Shown here in pieces: positions 7,414 to 17,330 of a stretch of 64,000 nucleotides of DNA. The notes beneath the pieces were generated by a model. That model was not told the DNA's origin, ran no database searches, and saw nothing but the letters and a program-made list of their open reading frames with translations. Within the stretch, counting starts at the first letter, position 1, and each line of letters starts with the position of its first letter. Made by a program: the position numbers and the translations under genes. Source of the stretch: Sphingobacterium sp. UBA7855 (lineage in GTDB: Bacteria; Bacteroidota; Bacteroidia; Sphingobacteriales; Sphingobacteriaceae); the NCBI GenBank assembly GCA_002500745.1, contig DLST01000021.1, forward strand, positions 1 through 64,000, written 5' to 3'.

Positions 7414-7974
7414 TTATTCATTTGTTTCGCCGATAGCATTGTCTTCTGTGACGATATCTTTCATTTGCGGAAGATCTCTAACACCATTGATTCCAAAGTG
7501 ATCCATGAACTGCTGACTAGTGGCATAAAGTAATGGTTTTCCTATACTATCTGCCTTTCCGGCGATTTTGATCAATTTCTTTTCAAGAAGTCTTTGAATA
7601 GAATAATCACAGCTGACACCTCTAATTTGTTCCACTTCCAGTTTTGTGATGGGCTGTCGGTAAGCAATGATCGCGAGTGTTTCCAGCGCCGATTGACTTA
7701 ATTTTCGTTTATTGTTGTGGTTTTGAAGTTGCTGAATCGATTCGTGGTACACCGCCTTTGTCAAAAACTGGTAGGAATTGTTAATGTAGCGTAACTCGAG
7801 TACAGCATCTTCATCCTGATACTTGGTTTCAATTTTTTTTATCAAGTCACGCAGTTCGTCTCTGGATACTTCGATGGCTAAAGCTTCCTGCAAAACCTGT
7901 TTGATATCGGCAAGATCGATTCCTTCTGTAGAAGCAAATATAATTGCTTCAATATTTCTTATGACGTCTTTCAA
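7414..7974 (-). CDS. scpB: Segregation and condensation protein B (ScpB)
   Basis: 186 residues, two winged-helix domains. The first covers about 5-80 (IEAIIFASTEGIDLADI, then YQFLTKAVYH); the second about 88-160 with the family hallmark LSQSALETLAIIAYRQPITK followed by EVEQIRGVSCDYSIQRLLEK. ScpB dimers with ScpA bind the SMC head and regulate chromosome condensation in the nucleoid. The C-terminal tail is short and acidic. The gene follows mqnC by 9 bp in the same direction, so the two are probably co-transcribed; scpA is not in the window. Confidence 0.94.
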   Translation of the reverse strand: MKDVIRNIEAIIFASTEGIDLADIKQVLQEALAIEVSRDELRDLIKKIETKYQDEDAVLELRYINNSYQFLTKAVYHESIQQLQNHNNKRKLSQSALETLAIIAYRQPITKLEVEQIRGVSCDYSIQRLLEKKLIKIAGKADSIGKPLLYATSQQFMDHFGINGVRDLPQMKDIVTEDNAIGETNE

Positions 7975-7983
7975 TGTAGCGTA

Positions 7984-9108
7984 TTAGTAGTTAATGACCT
8001 GTTCGACCATATGAGCTGGTAATTCACGGAACTCATACTTTTGTGTTCGTAGTTGGGGACTGAATCCAGCTTCCAAAATTGCTTCCTGTATAGATTTTGA
8101 TGTAAACCGATGTGGCGCACCAGCTGCAGAAACAACATTTTCCTCAATCATAATTGACCCGAAGTCGTTCGCTCCGGCGTGCAGACATAACTGTGCGGTG
8201 CGTTTTCCGACTGTGAGCCAAGAAGCCTGTATATTTTTGATATTAGGAAGCATAATCCGGCTTAAAGCAATCATACGGATATATTCTTCACTTGTTACGT
8301 TATTAGTAATGCCGCGGAGTCTCTTTAGCAAAGTTCCGTCATCTTGAAATGGCCAAGGAATAAATGCTATAAATCCATGTGATTCTTTTGGCTTTTCGTC
8401 CTGGACCTCACGAATCCATACCAAGTGTTCAAAACGTTCTTCTATTGTTTCAATGTGCCCGAACATCATAGTCGCTGAAGTAGGCAAATTAATTTTATGT
8501 GCTGCCCGCATCACGTCCAACCATTCTTTACCTCCACATTTTCCTTTTGAGATTAAACGTCTAACACGGTCATTAAGGATCTCAGCCCCTGCTCCAGGTA
8601 GAGAATCCAAACCCGCTTCCTTCAATTGAGTCAATACTTCAATATGGCTCATGTTCTCTAATTTGGAAATATGCGCAATCTCCGGAGGTCCAAGAGAATG
8701 GAGTTTTAGTGAAGGATAAAGCGCCTTTAACTGCCTGTAAAGATTCTTGTAAAACTCAATACCTAAATCGGGGTGATGACCACCTTGCAGTAGCAATTGG
8801 TCGCCGCCGAATTTAAAAGTTTCTTCTATTTTCTGTTTATAGCTTTCGATATCGGTGATGTAACTTTCTTCATGGCCGGGACGGCGGAAAAAATTGCAGA
8901 ATTTGCAATTTGCAATACACACATTTGTTGTATTAACATTTCTATCGATTTGCCAGGTCACCTTACCATGGGGTACTTGTATTTTACGCAATTCATTGGC
9001 TACGAAAGTCAAATCAGCTGTAGGTGCATTTTGATATAAGAAAATGCCCTCTTCCTTGGATAGGAACTCAAATCGGAGCGCCCGTTCTAATAAATTACTT
9101 ACATTCAT
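7984..9108 (-). CDS. mqnC: Cyclic dehypoxanthinyl futalosine synthase (radical SAM, menaquinone pathway)
   Basis: 374 residues from ATG at 9106-9108; the three codons upstream start with TTG and are less likely. The radical-SAM cluster motif CxxxCxxC is at Cys64, Cys68 and Cys71 (VCIANCKFC). Further family features are GGDQLLLQGGHHPDL, the GLDSLPGAGAEIL segment shared by MqnC/MqnE-type enzymes, and FIPWPFQ. MqnC cyclises dehypoxanthine futalosine, the third step of the futalosine route to menaquinone, in the cytoplasm. Its presence implies that this organism makes menaquinone through futalosine and not through MenF-MenD. No other mqn gene lies in the window. A TATATTTG box just upstream (9115-9122, minus) could be the -7 element of a near-leaderless transcript. 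Confidence 0.95.
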   Translation of the reverse strand: MNVSNLLERALRFEFLSKEEGIFLYQNAPTADLTFVANELRKIQVPHGKVTWQIDRNVNTTNVCIANCKFCNFFRRPGHEESYITDIESYKQKIEETFKFGGDQLLLQGGHHPDLGIEFYKNLYRQLKALYPSLKLHSLGPPEIAHISKLENMSHIEVLTQLKEAGLDSLPGAGAEILNDRVRRLISKGKCGGKEWLDVMRAAHKINLPTSATMMFGHIETIEERFEHLVWIREVQDEKPKESHGFIAFIPWPFQDDGTLLKRLRGITNNVTSEEYIRMIALSRIMLPNIKNIQASWLTVGKRTAQLCLHAGANDFGSIMIEENVVSAAGAPHRFTSKSIQEAILEAGFSPQLRTQKYEFRELPAHMVEQVINY

Positions 9109-9533
9109 CAATAACAAATATAGGGAGCTTTTAGCTTATTTATATCTTCTGTAGAATATTTGACAGGGAGATTGAATTTTACAGAATTGGAGGATGTAAA
9201 GAGAACTACATATTTGTGTAACGAAAGTATTGCAATATTAGATAGTGTATAAAATACAATAACTTGATTTATAGTGTTTTGTAAATTAATTGGTGTTTTT
9301 ATTTTTTTTTTACATTTATTATTCTTTACATTTATTTAACAGATTTTAACATTTTTATTCGGTAACCAAATTAGTAAAAAATAAATAACCAAGGGATCGA
9401 AATCTGATAGCAAGAACGTACTATCGCTTTTGTTGTGCTTAAAAAAATAACCAAAAACTAAATATAAACCAATATCAATTTAAATAACTAAAGAATAAAC
9501 ATAAATTTTTCAAACCACCTATTTAGTAAAATT
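9109..9533. other. 425-bp intergenic region, leader of the SusC/SusD operon
   Basis: Strongly AT-rich sequence between divergent genes. It holds T-rich tracts near 9300-9350 and a small hairpin (GATAG/CTATC arms at about 9406-9432). I see no exact TTTG-N19-TAnnTTTG promoter on the plus strand, no operator palindrome and no small gene. Long AT-rich leaders are usual in front of susC genes and can be the site of small-RNA or sigma/anti-sigma control, but nothing here proves it. Confidence 0.5.
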
Positions 9534-12500
9534 ATGATGAAAAAAGCGGACAAAAATTGTTTTGATCTCATATTGCGCCAAAAGTTCAATACGAGGTTTC
9601 TGCTTATGAGTTCTCTTCTCGTTGGGGGAGGAATAACCACTCATGGATTTGCCAGTGGATTAACCAACCATGGCAAAGTTGAAGTCGTTTCATTGATGAA
9701 AACCAAAAGCGTACAACAGACGCCTATTAAAGGGGTTGTGAAAGATGCTTCGACAGGTCAAGGTATCACAGGTGTTTCTATTAAAGTGAAAGGGAGTAGC
9801 ACTGGCACGTCGACTGACGAGAACGGTGCATTTACCATTCAGGGAAAAGTGGGCGATGTGCTTATTGTAAGTTACATCGGGTACAAAAGTACTGAGGTAA
9901 CTGTTTCGTCGAAAGCTGATCTTGCTATTTCGTTAACTGCCTCCCAAGACGCATTAGAGGAAGTCGTGGTGACGGGCTATTCTACACAACGTAAGAAGGA
10001 TCTGACGGGATCTGTTGCTGTAGTCAATACGGACCAATTAAAAACTACTCCCGCTGCAAGTGCGGTAGAGTCTTTACAAGGTCGAGCGACAGGGGTTCAA
10101 GTTGTGACCGATGGTGCTCCAGGTTCTACTCCTCAGATTAAAATCCGAGGTTATAGTACCATTAATAATAACGAACCGCTTTATGTAATTGACGGGGTTC
10201 CATTTGAAGGAAAATTGAGCTGGTTAAATCAGAACGATATTGAAACAATGCAGGTCTTGAAAGATGCATCGGCAGCTTCAATTTACGGTTCACGTGCCAA
10301 CAATGGTGTAGTCATAATTACCACAAAATCTGGCAAATCTGGCAAACCACAGATTAATTTTGATGCGTATTATGGTGTTCAGGTGCCTAATAGCGGCCGT
10401 TTCCCAAAAATGTTAAGCCCACAGCAGATTTATAACCTAAATGATAATAAAGATCCGCTGCCTGATTATTTGTTGGCTGGTGATGTCTCGGGCAACAAAG
10501 TAACGCCAGCAGATGCCGATATGTCCAAATATAATTATGCGGATAACAAAGAGGAATTTTATCAAATTACTAAAGCGAATAAGGCAGGAACAAACTGGTT
10601 CAAAGAATTGAGTCAGAACGCGCCGACACAATCTTATCAGTTAAATACAGTGGGGGGCGGTGAAAATGCCTCTTATGCCGTATCCGGAGGATATTTGGGA
10701 CAAAAAGGAACAGTTATCCATACGGGATTCGAACGATTCAATGTACGATCAAATACGAATTTTTCCGCTTTTAATAAAAAACTGCGTTTTGGTGAAAATA
10801 TGCAGTATAGCATGACTAAAGGACACGGTGTTGGTGTAAATACAAATACAGCCGGCGATTATATTGGTGAGGGAAGTGCGATCGGATTTGCCTACCGTAT
10901 TAAGAATATTATTCCGGTATACGATGAAGGCGGAAACTTTGCAGGCTCTAGAGGTGGCTGGGGAAATGGTGAGAATCCTGTAGCAATTGCTTACCGCGCG
11001 AAAGATAATGTGAACAAAAGCAATTTCTTCTTTGGCAATGCTTTTGGAGAGTATGATATATTAAAAGGGTTAACATTTAGAACAAGCTTTGGTGTCAAAT
11101 ATGAAAATTATTACAATTTAAGTTATACGTACCCGAATCTGGAATTTACAGAGGGTAGTGCAAACAGTGCATCGTCAGAGACCTCGGGTTATAATACGGA
11201 ATGGACTTGGACAAATACCTTGAACTATAAGGCTAACTTTAATGACACCCATAGCTTAAATGTATTGTTGGGAACGGAGGCTATTGATAATACCTATCGC
11301 CAGGTTCAAGGAAATGGCAATGGGTACTTTATTACAAACAGCACGGATTTCTTTTATGTGAGCCAGGCTTCCAAAAATTCGGCAGCAAGTGAAGGTGCGT
11401 TGGGATCTTTGTTTTCCATATTTGGAAAGGTCGATTATTCGTACAAAGATCGCTATATCTTAAGTGGAACAGTTAGGAGGGATGGCTCGTCAAACTTTGG
11501 ATCAAAAAATAAGTATGGTACTTTCCCCGGGGTGAGTGGTGCGTGGCGGATATCCCAAGAGGAATTTATGAAAAGTGCCAGCTGGTTAAATGATCTAAAA
11601 TTAAGAGTAGGTTACGGTATTACAGGAAACCAACGTATTCCATCATATCAATATCTAAAGCGTTATGCAACTTCTATTAATTCGGCTTCTTATCCAATAA
11701 ATAATGAATTAGTAAGTGGTCTTTGGGTCAGTGACTATCAAAATGAGAATGTAAAATGGGAACAGGTTGCTTCTTTAAATTTAGGATTGGACTTTTCAAT
11801 TTTGGGAGGAAAGATTGATGGTGCTTTTGATTGGTACAATAAGAAAACATCAGACATGTTATTTGCATTGCCATTGCCGGGAACAGCTGTTGGCCGGGCG
11901 GCTTCGCCTTATGTAAATATTGGTGATATGCAAAATAAAGGGGTGGAATTCTCGTTGAATTATCATCATAAACAAACTGACCCGAACAAATTCAACTTTG
12001 ATATTGGAGCAAATATTTCAAGAAACAAAAATACAATTGTCGGTTTGGCACCCGGTATCAACGATGTTGTATACGGTGCTTTCCGAAGCATGGAAACGTC
12101 CATTTTAAGAACAGGTCAACCTTTTGGTGCATTCTATGGATTTAAGGTAGCGGGGATTTATCAAAACGAAGCGGAGTTGACTCAATATCCTTCTTACGAG
12201 AAAGCGCGTGTTGGCGGGTTTAGATTTGAAGATGTGAATGGTGATGGTATTATTGACGCAAAAGATAATACCGTTATCGGAAGCCCTCACCCGGATTTTA
12301 CGTATTCGCTTAATTTCAATGCCAATTACAAAAATTTCGATATCATGATGTATTTCTATGGTTCGAAGGGAAATGAGAATTATGAGGCAACACGTTACTT
12401 TACAGACTTTGGAGTATTTGATGGTCAAAAGAGTGTGCGCGTATTGGATGCTTGGAGTCCTACCAATACATCAAGTATGATTCCATCGCAAACAAAAGAA

Positions 12501-12800
12501 GAAGTTTCGGCTAATGAGTATGCTTCTTCTAGCTATTTCGTACAGGATGCAAGCTTCTTTAAGATGAAAAACTTACAGATTGGTTATAATTTCTCTACAG
12601 ATAAACTCTTTGGTGCAAATACAGGCGTGAAAAGATTAAGAGCATATGTCGGAGTAACAAATCTATTCACCATCACAAAATACGAAGGTCTTGATCCGGA
12701 GGTATCGGCAACACCATCGGATTATCCAGCACTTGGCGTTGATTTCGGGGTTTACCCACAATCTAGGCAATATATGTTGGGCGTAAGTTTAGGTTTTTAA
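9534..12800 (+). CDS. SusC/RagA-family TonB-dependent outer-membrane transporter
   Basis: 1088 residues. Order: signal peptide (about 1-41), a carboxypeptidase-regulatory-like domain (about 64-138, starting IKGVVKDASTGQGI), the TonB box EEVVVTGY at 142-149, a plug domain (about 155-268 with QIKIRGYSTINNNEPLYVID and VLKDASAASIYGSRA), and a 22-strand barrel ending in GVSLGF with a terminal Phe. SusC proteins import oligosaccharides, peptides or other nutrients through the outer membrane using TonB energy, capped by a SusD lipoprotein. The partner starts 21 bp downstream. There is no STN/FecR-type signalling extension. No hydrolase for a glycan lies next to the pair, so the substrate is open; the neighbouring DD-carboxypeptidase hints at nothing firm. 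Confidence 0.97.
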   Translation: MMKKADKNCFDLILRQKFNTRFLLMSSLLVGGGITTHGFASGLTNHGKVEVVSLMKTKSVQQTPIKGVVKDASTGQGITGVSIKVKGSSTGTSTDENGAFTIQGKVGDVLIVSYIGYKSTEVTVSSKADLAISLTASQDALEEVVVTGYSTQRKKDLTGSVAVVNTDQLKTTPAASAVESLQGRATGVQVVTDGAPGSTPQIKIRGYSTINNNEPLYVIDGVPFEGKLSWLNQNDIETMQVLKDASAASIYGSRANNGVVIITTKSGKSGKPQINFDAYYGVQVPNSGRFPKMLSPQQIYNLNDNKDPLPDYLLAGDVSGNKVTPADADMSKYNYADNKEEFYQITKANKAGTNWFKELSQNAPTQSYQLNTVGGGENASYAVSGGYLGQKGTVIHTGFERFNVRSNTNFSAFNKKLRFGENMQYSMTKGHGVGVNTNTAGDYIGEGSAIGFAYRIKNIIPVYDEGGNFAGSRGGWGNGENPVAIAYRAKDNVNKSNFFFGNAFGEYDILKGLTFRTSFGVKYENYYNLSYTYPNLEFTEGSANSASSETSGYNTEWTWTNTLNYKANFNDTHSLNVLLGTEAIDNTYRQVQGNGNGYFITNSTDFFYVSQASKNSAASEGALGSLFSIFGKVDYSYKDRYILSGTVRRDGSSNFGSKNKYGTFPGVSGAWRISQEEFMKSASWLNDLKLRVGYGITGNQRIPSYQYLKRYATSINSASYPINNELVSGLWVSDYQNENVKWEQVASLNLGLDFSILGGKIDGAFDWYNKKTSDMLFALPLPGTAVGRAASPYVNIGDMQNKGVEFSLNYHHKQTDPNKFNFDIGANISRNKNTIVGLAPGINDVVYGAFRSMETSILRTGQPFGAFYGFKVAGIYQNEAELTQYPSYEKARVGGFRFEDVNGDGIIDAKDNTVIGSPHPDFTYSLNFNANYKNFDIMMYFYGSKGNENYEATRYFTDFGVFDGQKSVRVLDAWSPTNTSSMIPSQTKEEVSANEYASSSYFVQDASFFKMKNLQIGYNFSTDKLFGANTGVKRLRAYVGVTNLFTITKYEGLDPEVSATPSDYPALGVDFGVYPQSRQYMLGVSLGF

Positions 12801-12821
12801 CGGAATTATAAAGCAATTAAA

Positions 12822-14558
12822 ATGAAAAAGAGAACTATTCAATTATACAGTTTGTTAGGACTGACGACTTTAGGCATGCTTGGCTGTAGTAAAGGCTTTT
12901 TGGAAAAAAATCCTCAAGGGCAATTGATCGAAGAGCAGATTGAGGGAAAGAAAGGAGTAGAAGCGACATTGATTGGTGCCTATGCAATTATGAACGGTAA
13001 TATAAATGGCACTTGGGGGAACTATGGTTCGGCGCCAAGCCAATGGATTTTCGGAGAAATTACATCCGATAATGCACACAAGGGATCAGTGATCACCGAT
13101 CAGCCAAATATGAATATGATCGAGTCTTTTACTACGATTTCCTCTAACGACAACCTGAGTACCATGTGGCAGGTGTATTATGAAGGTATACTTCGTGCAA
13201 ATACTACGCTGCGATTGTTGAGCCAAGATCAAAGCGGTAGCAAAACGATTAAAGCAGAGCGTGCTAAAGAAATTGAGGGTGAGGCGAAATTGTTGCGCGC
13301 CCACTACTACTTCTTCCTGTGGCGTATCTTTAAAAATATTCCATATGTAGACGAAAATACAAGCATCGAAGAGGCAAAAGTTGTCAAAAATGATAAGGAT
13401 GTACAACCTATGATCGAAAGTGATCTAAAAACTGCCATCGCGAATTTACCGGATAGCAAGATCAATGGTGAAGGTGGACGCATGGATCAACGTACTGCCA
13501 AAGCATATTTGGGGAAACTATACCTTTATCAAAAAAAATATACTGAAGCTCTGACTTTATTTAAAGATGTCATTGGAAGCCGTGACATCACAACAATGCC
13601 TTTCCAGGATAATTATGATGTAAATAAGGAAAATGGCCCCGAAGCGCTTTTAGTGGCTAAGCATGCCATCAATCCCGATGGTGGTGGGGATAATGCGAAT
13701 GTGGGAGATATGCTCAGTGGCCTTAATGGCACTAACCCTGTTGGTTGCTGTGGTTTCTACCAGCCTTCAATTGATCTCGTTAATGCTTATAAGGTAGATG
13801 CAAATGGACTTCCGATGCTAGATGATTCCTATCGTACGAATCCATATACTTCTGATATCTTGTTGACAGATAAAACAGCTATAGCAAATTATAAATTGGA
13901 TTTGAACTTAAAATTTGATCCACGGCTTGACTACACCGTTGGTCGCCGAGGTGTCAATTTCTTGGATTATGGGGAGTTTCCTGGTGACGCATGGCTAAGG
14001 CCAGAGGAAGGAAGCCGTCCGCATGGTGGCCCATTTACGGGTATTAAAACGATGATTCCAAAAAGTCAACATGCTGCTCATACACAGGCAGGTGCTGCTT
14101 ATGTGACCGATCTTGATGTAAATATTATTCGACTTGCTGACGTAATTTTAATGGCTGCGGAATGTGAGGTTGAATTGGGTAATCTGCCAAATGCCTTAAA
14201 ATACGTTAACTCTATTCGGCTTCGTGCGGCAAACTTGCCATCGAAGACTACTGGGGGCGGAGTCGCCGCTGCGAAATATGAGGTTAAACCCTATCCAGCA
14301 TTCACAAGTGCGGATCAAGCGCGAAAAGCTGTTCGATTTGAAAGAAGACTGGAGCTAGCCATGGAAGGTCATCGTTTCTTCGACCTGGTACGCTGGGGTA
14401 TAGCGAAAGAGGTTATTGCAAATTATGCAAAATTTGAAGGCGGCATACTCCCTGTATTTAAGAGCAAAACATATGCGGATAAAAATGCTTATTTCCCAAT
14501 TCCACAAGAGGAAATAAATAAAAGTAATGGTAGCCTCACACAGAACCCAGGCTACTAA
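12822..14558 (+). CDS. SusD/RagB-family nutrient-binding outer-membrane lipoprotein
   Basis: 578 residues with a lipoprotein signal (LTTLGMLGC, lipidated Cys22). The N-terminal TPR-rich SusD domain includes LRAHYYFFLWRIFKNIPYV, typical of the family, and the C-terminal part has RFERRLELAMEGHRFFDLVRWG, a strong SusD signature. SusD sits on the cell surface as a lid on the SusC barrel and binds substrate. It follows susC by 21 bp and ends in a strong terminator, so susC-susD is a two-gene operon. Several sites (NVGDMLSG, VGCCGF) are less conserved and may line the binding pocket; the substrate is unknown. Confidence 0.96.
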   Translation: MKKRTIQLYSLLGLTTLGMLGCSKGFLEKNPQGQLIEEQIEGKKGVEATLIGAYAIMNGNINGTWGNYGSAPSQWIFGEITSDNAHKGSVITDQPNMNMIESFTTISSNDNLSTMWQVYYEGILRANTTLRLLSQDQSGSKTIKAERAKEIEGEAKLLRAHYYFFLWRIFKNIPYVDENTSIEEAKVVKNDKDVQPMIESDLKTAIANLPDSKINGEGGRMDQRTAKAYLGKLYLYQKKYTEALTLFKDVIGSRDITTMPFQDNYDVNKENGPEALLVAKHAINPDGGGDNANVGDMLSGLNGTNPVGCCGFYQPSIDLVNAYKVDANGLPMLDDSYRTNPYTSDILLTDKTAIANYKLDLNLKFDPRLDYTVGRRGVNFLDYGEFPGDAWLRPEEGSRPHGGPFTGIKTMIPKSQHAAHTQAGAAYVTDLDVNIIRLADVILMAAECEVELGNLPNALKYVNSIRLRAANLPSKTTGGGVAAAKYEVKPYPAFTSADQARKAVRFERRLELAMEGHRFFDLVRWGIAKEVIANYAKFEGGILPVFKSKTYADKNAYFPIPQEEINKSNGSLTQNPGY

Positions 14559-14575
14559 TAGTTGATATAAATAAT

Positions 14576-14605
14576 GCAAAAGGAGGATTAGTCTCCTCCT
14601 TTTGC
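14576..14605 (+). terminator. Intrinsic terminator of the susC-susD operon
   Basis: Stem GCAAAAGGAGGA / TCCTCCTTTTGC around a short TTAG-containing loop, followed by TGTTTTAT. It separates the operon from the carboxypeptidase gene. Confidence 0.85.
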
Positions 14606-14681
14606 TGTTTTATAGGATTTGTATCTGAATTTTGGCAGGAGGAGAAATGGATTTATTGCTGTTTTTTGTATGTTTACAGCA

Positions 14682-16001
14682 ATGAAATATTTCCTGCGTA
14701 CGCTATTGCTGCTTTGCCTTGTCCCATTTTCGACCTTTGTTGTTAAGTCCCAGGATTTTGAAGACGTTTACCATATGCTTCAAGAATCCAAAATCTTAAA
14801 TGATCATTTCTACGGATTTTCATTGTATGACTTAAATGCAGATAAGTTTGTCATGGATGTGAATGGCAGTAAGCATTTTACACCTGCTTCCAATACTAAA
14901 ATGTATACTACTTATGCTGCTTTAGCGCTGCTAGGTGATTCGATACCAGGCTTGGAGTATGTTGAACGCGGAGATTCGCTGTTAATCTGGGGAACAGGAG
15001 ATCCGACTTTTTTGCATAATCGTTTGGATACAAGGGTGGTGTATGATTTTTTGAAAAGAACAAATAAAACGATCTACTTCGTTGCTGGTACTATGAGAAA
15101 TAAATTCTACGCACATGGTTGGGCAATGGAGGATTTTGAAGCATATTATCAGCCTGAAATAAGCACATTTCCCATCTATGGAAACGTGGTTACTTTCCGT
15201 CAAAGGGGATACAATCATTTAAATACCTCTCCCAGGATTTTTCAGAAAGACCTGGATTTTTTGCCTGAGGCTAAAAAAGGTGAATTCGAGCTTTCACGCT
15301 CGTTTCGGAGCAATAGTTTCTGGATGTCAAAACGGGCAGTACCAAATGATTATGTCAATGAAGTGCCTTTTATTTATTCGGATAGCTTGTTTGTGAAATT
15401 GTTGTCGGATACACTCGGTAAGCAGGTAAATCGCCTGAACTATATAAAGCCAAACGATACAAAAATATTGTATTCAGGTGAAACCAAAAATCTTATTCGT
15501 GAAATGATGCTACCCAGCGATAACTTTATTGCTGAGCAGTTTTTAATGATGTGCTCGTGGAAGCAATTTGGTCAATTTGATACGTATTTGGTGCGGGATT
15601 GGATGAAGAATAACGTTTATAAGTACTTTTCATCCGAGGTTGCCCTATTTGATGGATCAGGTCTTTCTTCCTATAATAAGGTTACTCCACAAAATAATGT
15701 GGATCTGTTGGTTCTCCTGAAAAATAAATTACCTATTGAGAAGGACCGCTTTCGCCTTTTTCCAGCTGGAGGTGTTGATGGTACGCTGAGAAGAACCTAT
15801 AGCAAAGATCTTGGTGAACCCTTTGTTTTTGCTAAGACCGGAACTATTACCTCTGTGTATAATCAAAGTGGTTATCTCATTACGCGGAAAGGAAGACGAA
15901 TGGCCTTTTCTTTTATGAACAATAATTATATAGATGATCGGGCAAGTGCAATTCGTAAAGAAATGGCTAAAATTATTACTTATATTCGTCAAACTTATTA
16001 A
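14682..16001 (+). CDS. dacB: PBP4-type D-alanyl-D-alanine carboxypeptidase/endopeptidase (peptidase S13)
   Basis: 439 residues from ATG at 14682, chosen because the signal peptide (MKYFLRTLLLLCLVPFSTF) starts there; a longer in-frame start at 14619 would place 21 extra residues before it. The three penicillin-binding motifs are in order: SNTK (Ser70, Lys73), SYN (330-332) and KTG (385-387). Such enzymes trim or cut peptide cross-links in periplasmic peptidoglycan. The protein is near the usual PBP4 length. It stands between the susCD terminator and a UMF1 transporter that starts 10 bp after its stop, so it may be co-transcribed with the latter. Confidence 0.93.
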   Translation: MKYFLRTLLLLCLVPFSTFVVKSQDFEDVYHMLQESKILNDHFYGFSLYDLNADKFVMDVNGSKHFTPASNTKMYTTYAALALLGDSIPGLEYVERGDSLLIWGTGDPTFLHNRLDTRVVYDFLKRTNKTIYFVAGTMRNKFYAHGWAMEDFEAYYQPEISTFPIYGNVVTFRQRGYNHLNTSPRIFQKDLDFLPEAKKGEFELSRSFRSNSFWMSKRAVPNDYVNEVPFIYSDSLFVKLLSDTLGKQVNRLNYIKPNDTKILYSGETKNLIREMMLPSDNFIAEQFLMMCSWKQFGQFDTYLVRDWMKNNVYKYFSSEVALFDGSGLSSYNKVTPQNNVDLLVLLKNKLPIEKDRFRLFPAGGVDGTLRRTYSKDLGEPFVFAKTGTITSVYNQSGYLITRKGRRMAFSFMNNNYIDDRASAIRKEMAKIITYIRQTY

Positions 16002-16011
16002 GCCAATTTAA

Positions 16012-17310
16012 ATGGAAGCAATTGTAAAAAACAACAAAAAATTGATTCGTTCTTGGGCCATGTTTGATTGGGCCAATTCTGCTTACAACCTTGTTATTAC
16101 TTCCACAATATTTCCAGTTTATTATACAGCAATTACTACGACGAAAGAACATGGAGATGTTGTCAGTTTCTTTGGAATTGAAGTGGTTAATACCGCACTT
16201 TCCAATTTTTCTTTAGCATTTGCGTATTTGCTGATGTCTTTTTCTTTGCCCTTTATTTCTTCATACGCCGATGCAAAGGGAAAGAAGAAGCAGATTATGA
16301 AATTTTTTACCTATATGGGCGCGATGGCATGTATGTGCCTATTTTTCTTTAAGCTTGATACGTTGGAAATCGGTATCATATGTTTTGTGCTTGCTGCAAT
16401 GGGTTACATAGGCGGTGTTTTGTTTAATAATTCCTATTTGCCACTTTTAGCTACTGTTGATCAACAGGATAAAGTGAGTGCACAGGGCTTTGCTTATGGC
16501 TATGTTGGCTGCGTTATATTACAGATTCTCTGTTTTATAGTCGTTCTTAAACCAGAATGGTTTGGTATTACAGACGCTTCTTTACCGGCACGCATATCGT
16601 TTCTAATGGTTGGATTATGGTGGCTTGGGTTCTCGATGATTCCATTTAAATATCTACCCAAAATTGAGGCTACTGGTAATACTACAGGTAGAAGCTTTAT
16701 TCAGAACGTAGGGGATGAATTTGGACACGTAATTCAAAAGATCAAAGGTATTCCTGAAATTAAACAATTTCTGCCGGCATTTTTCTTTTATGCGATTGGA
16801 GTGCAGACCTTAATGATTGTCGCTTCTTCCTTCGGTGAGAAAATTTTGCACTTAGGTGCGGAAAGATTGATTGCTACGATTCTTCTTATTCAGCTTGTAG
16901 CCATTTTAGGTGCATTTTTAATGTCTTATTTATCCACACTGTTTGGAAATATTAAAGTATTGATAGTGGTAGTAATGATTTGGATCGGAATCTGCATATC
17001 AGCTTTTTATTTATCCACTCCGCTTCAGTTTTATATTATTGCCGCACTGGTAGGCCTAGTCATGGGCGGAATTCAGTCGCTTTCACGTTCAACCTATTCA
17101 AAACTAATTCCACCTGATATCAAAGATACCACCGCTTTCTTCTCTTTTTATGACGTTACAGAAAAAGTAGCCATTGTCATTGGGTTATTTTCATTTGGGC
17201 TTATCGAACAAATAACACATAATATACGGTACTCAGCATTGGTTCTTTCTTTATTTTTTGTAATTGGATTGTTACTTTTGGTACGGATATTAATATCCAA
17301 TAAATCTTAA
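16012..17310 (+). CDS. UMF1-family MFS transporter
   Basis: 432 residues with about 11-12 membrane helices. The start region (SWAMFDWANSAYNLVI) is the hallmark of the UMF1 family, related to the yeast vacuolar exporter Atg22, and GGIQSLSRSTYSKLIP in the second half is also typical. Bacterial members are thought to export or import small solutes, but few have been tested, so the substrate is unknown. It lies 10 bp after the carboxypeptidase gene and 20 bp before the LutA-like gene, all on the same strand. Confidence 0.9.
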   Translation: MEAIVKNNKKLIRSWAMFDWANSAYNLVITSTIFPVYYTAITTTKEHGDVVSFFGIEVVNTALSNFSLAFAYLLMSFSLPFISSYADAKGKKKQIMKFFTYMGAMACMCLFFFKLDTLEIGIICFVLAAMGYIGGVLFNNSYLPLLATVDQQDKVSAQGFAYGYVGCVILQILCFIVVLKPEWFGITDASLPARISFLMVGLWWLGFSMIPFKYLPKIEATGNTTGRSFIQNVGDEFGHVIQKIKGIPEIKQFLPAFFFYAIGVQTLMIVASSFGEKILHLGAERLIATILLIQLVAILGAFLMSYLSTLFGNIKVLIVVVMIWIGICISAFYLSTPLQFYIIAALVGLVMGGIQSLSRSTYSKLIPPDIKDTTAFFSFYDVTEKVAIVIGLFSFGLIEQITHNIRYSALVLSLFFVIGLLLLVRILISNKS

Positions 17311-17330
17311 TTTTATTGATCAATTTTAAT

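Noticed and set aside
12105..12428. 107-residue minus-strand frame within susC
   Set aside because: Lies wholly inside a confident coding sequence; shadow.
14619..14681. Longer start for the carboxypeptidase
   Set aside because: Adds 21 residues ahead of a complete signal peptide; the start at 14682 fits export better.
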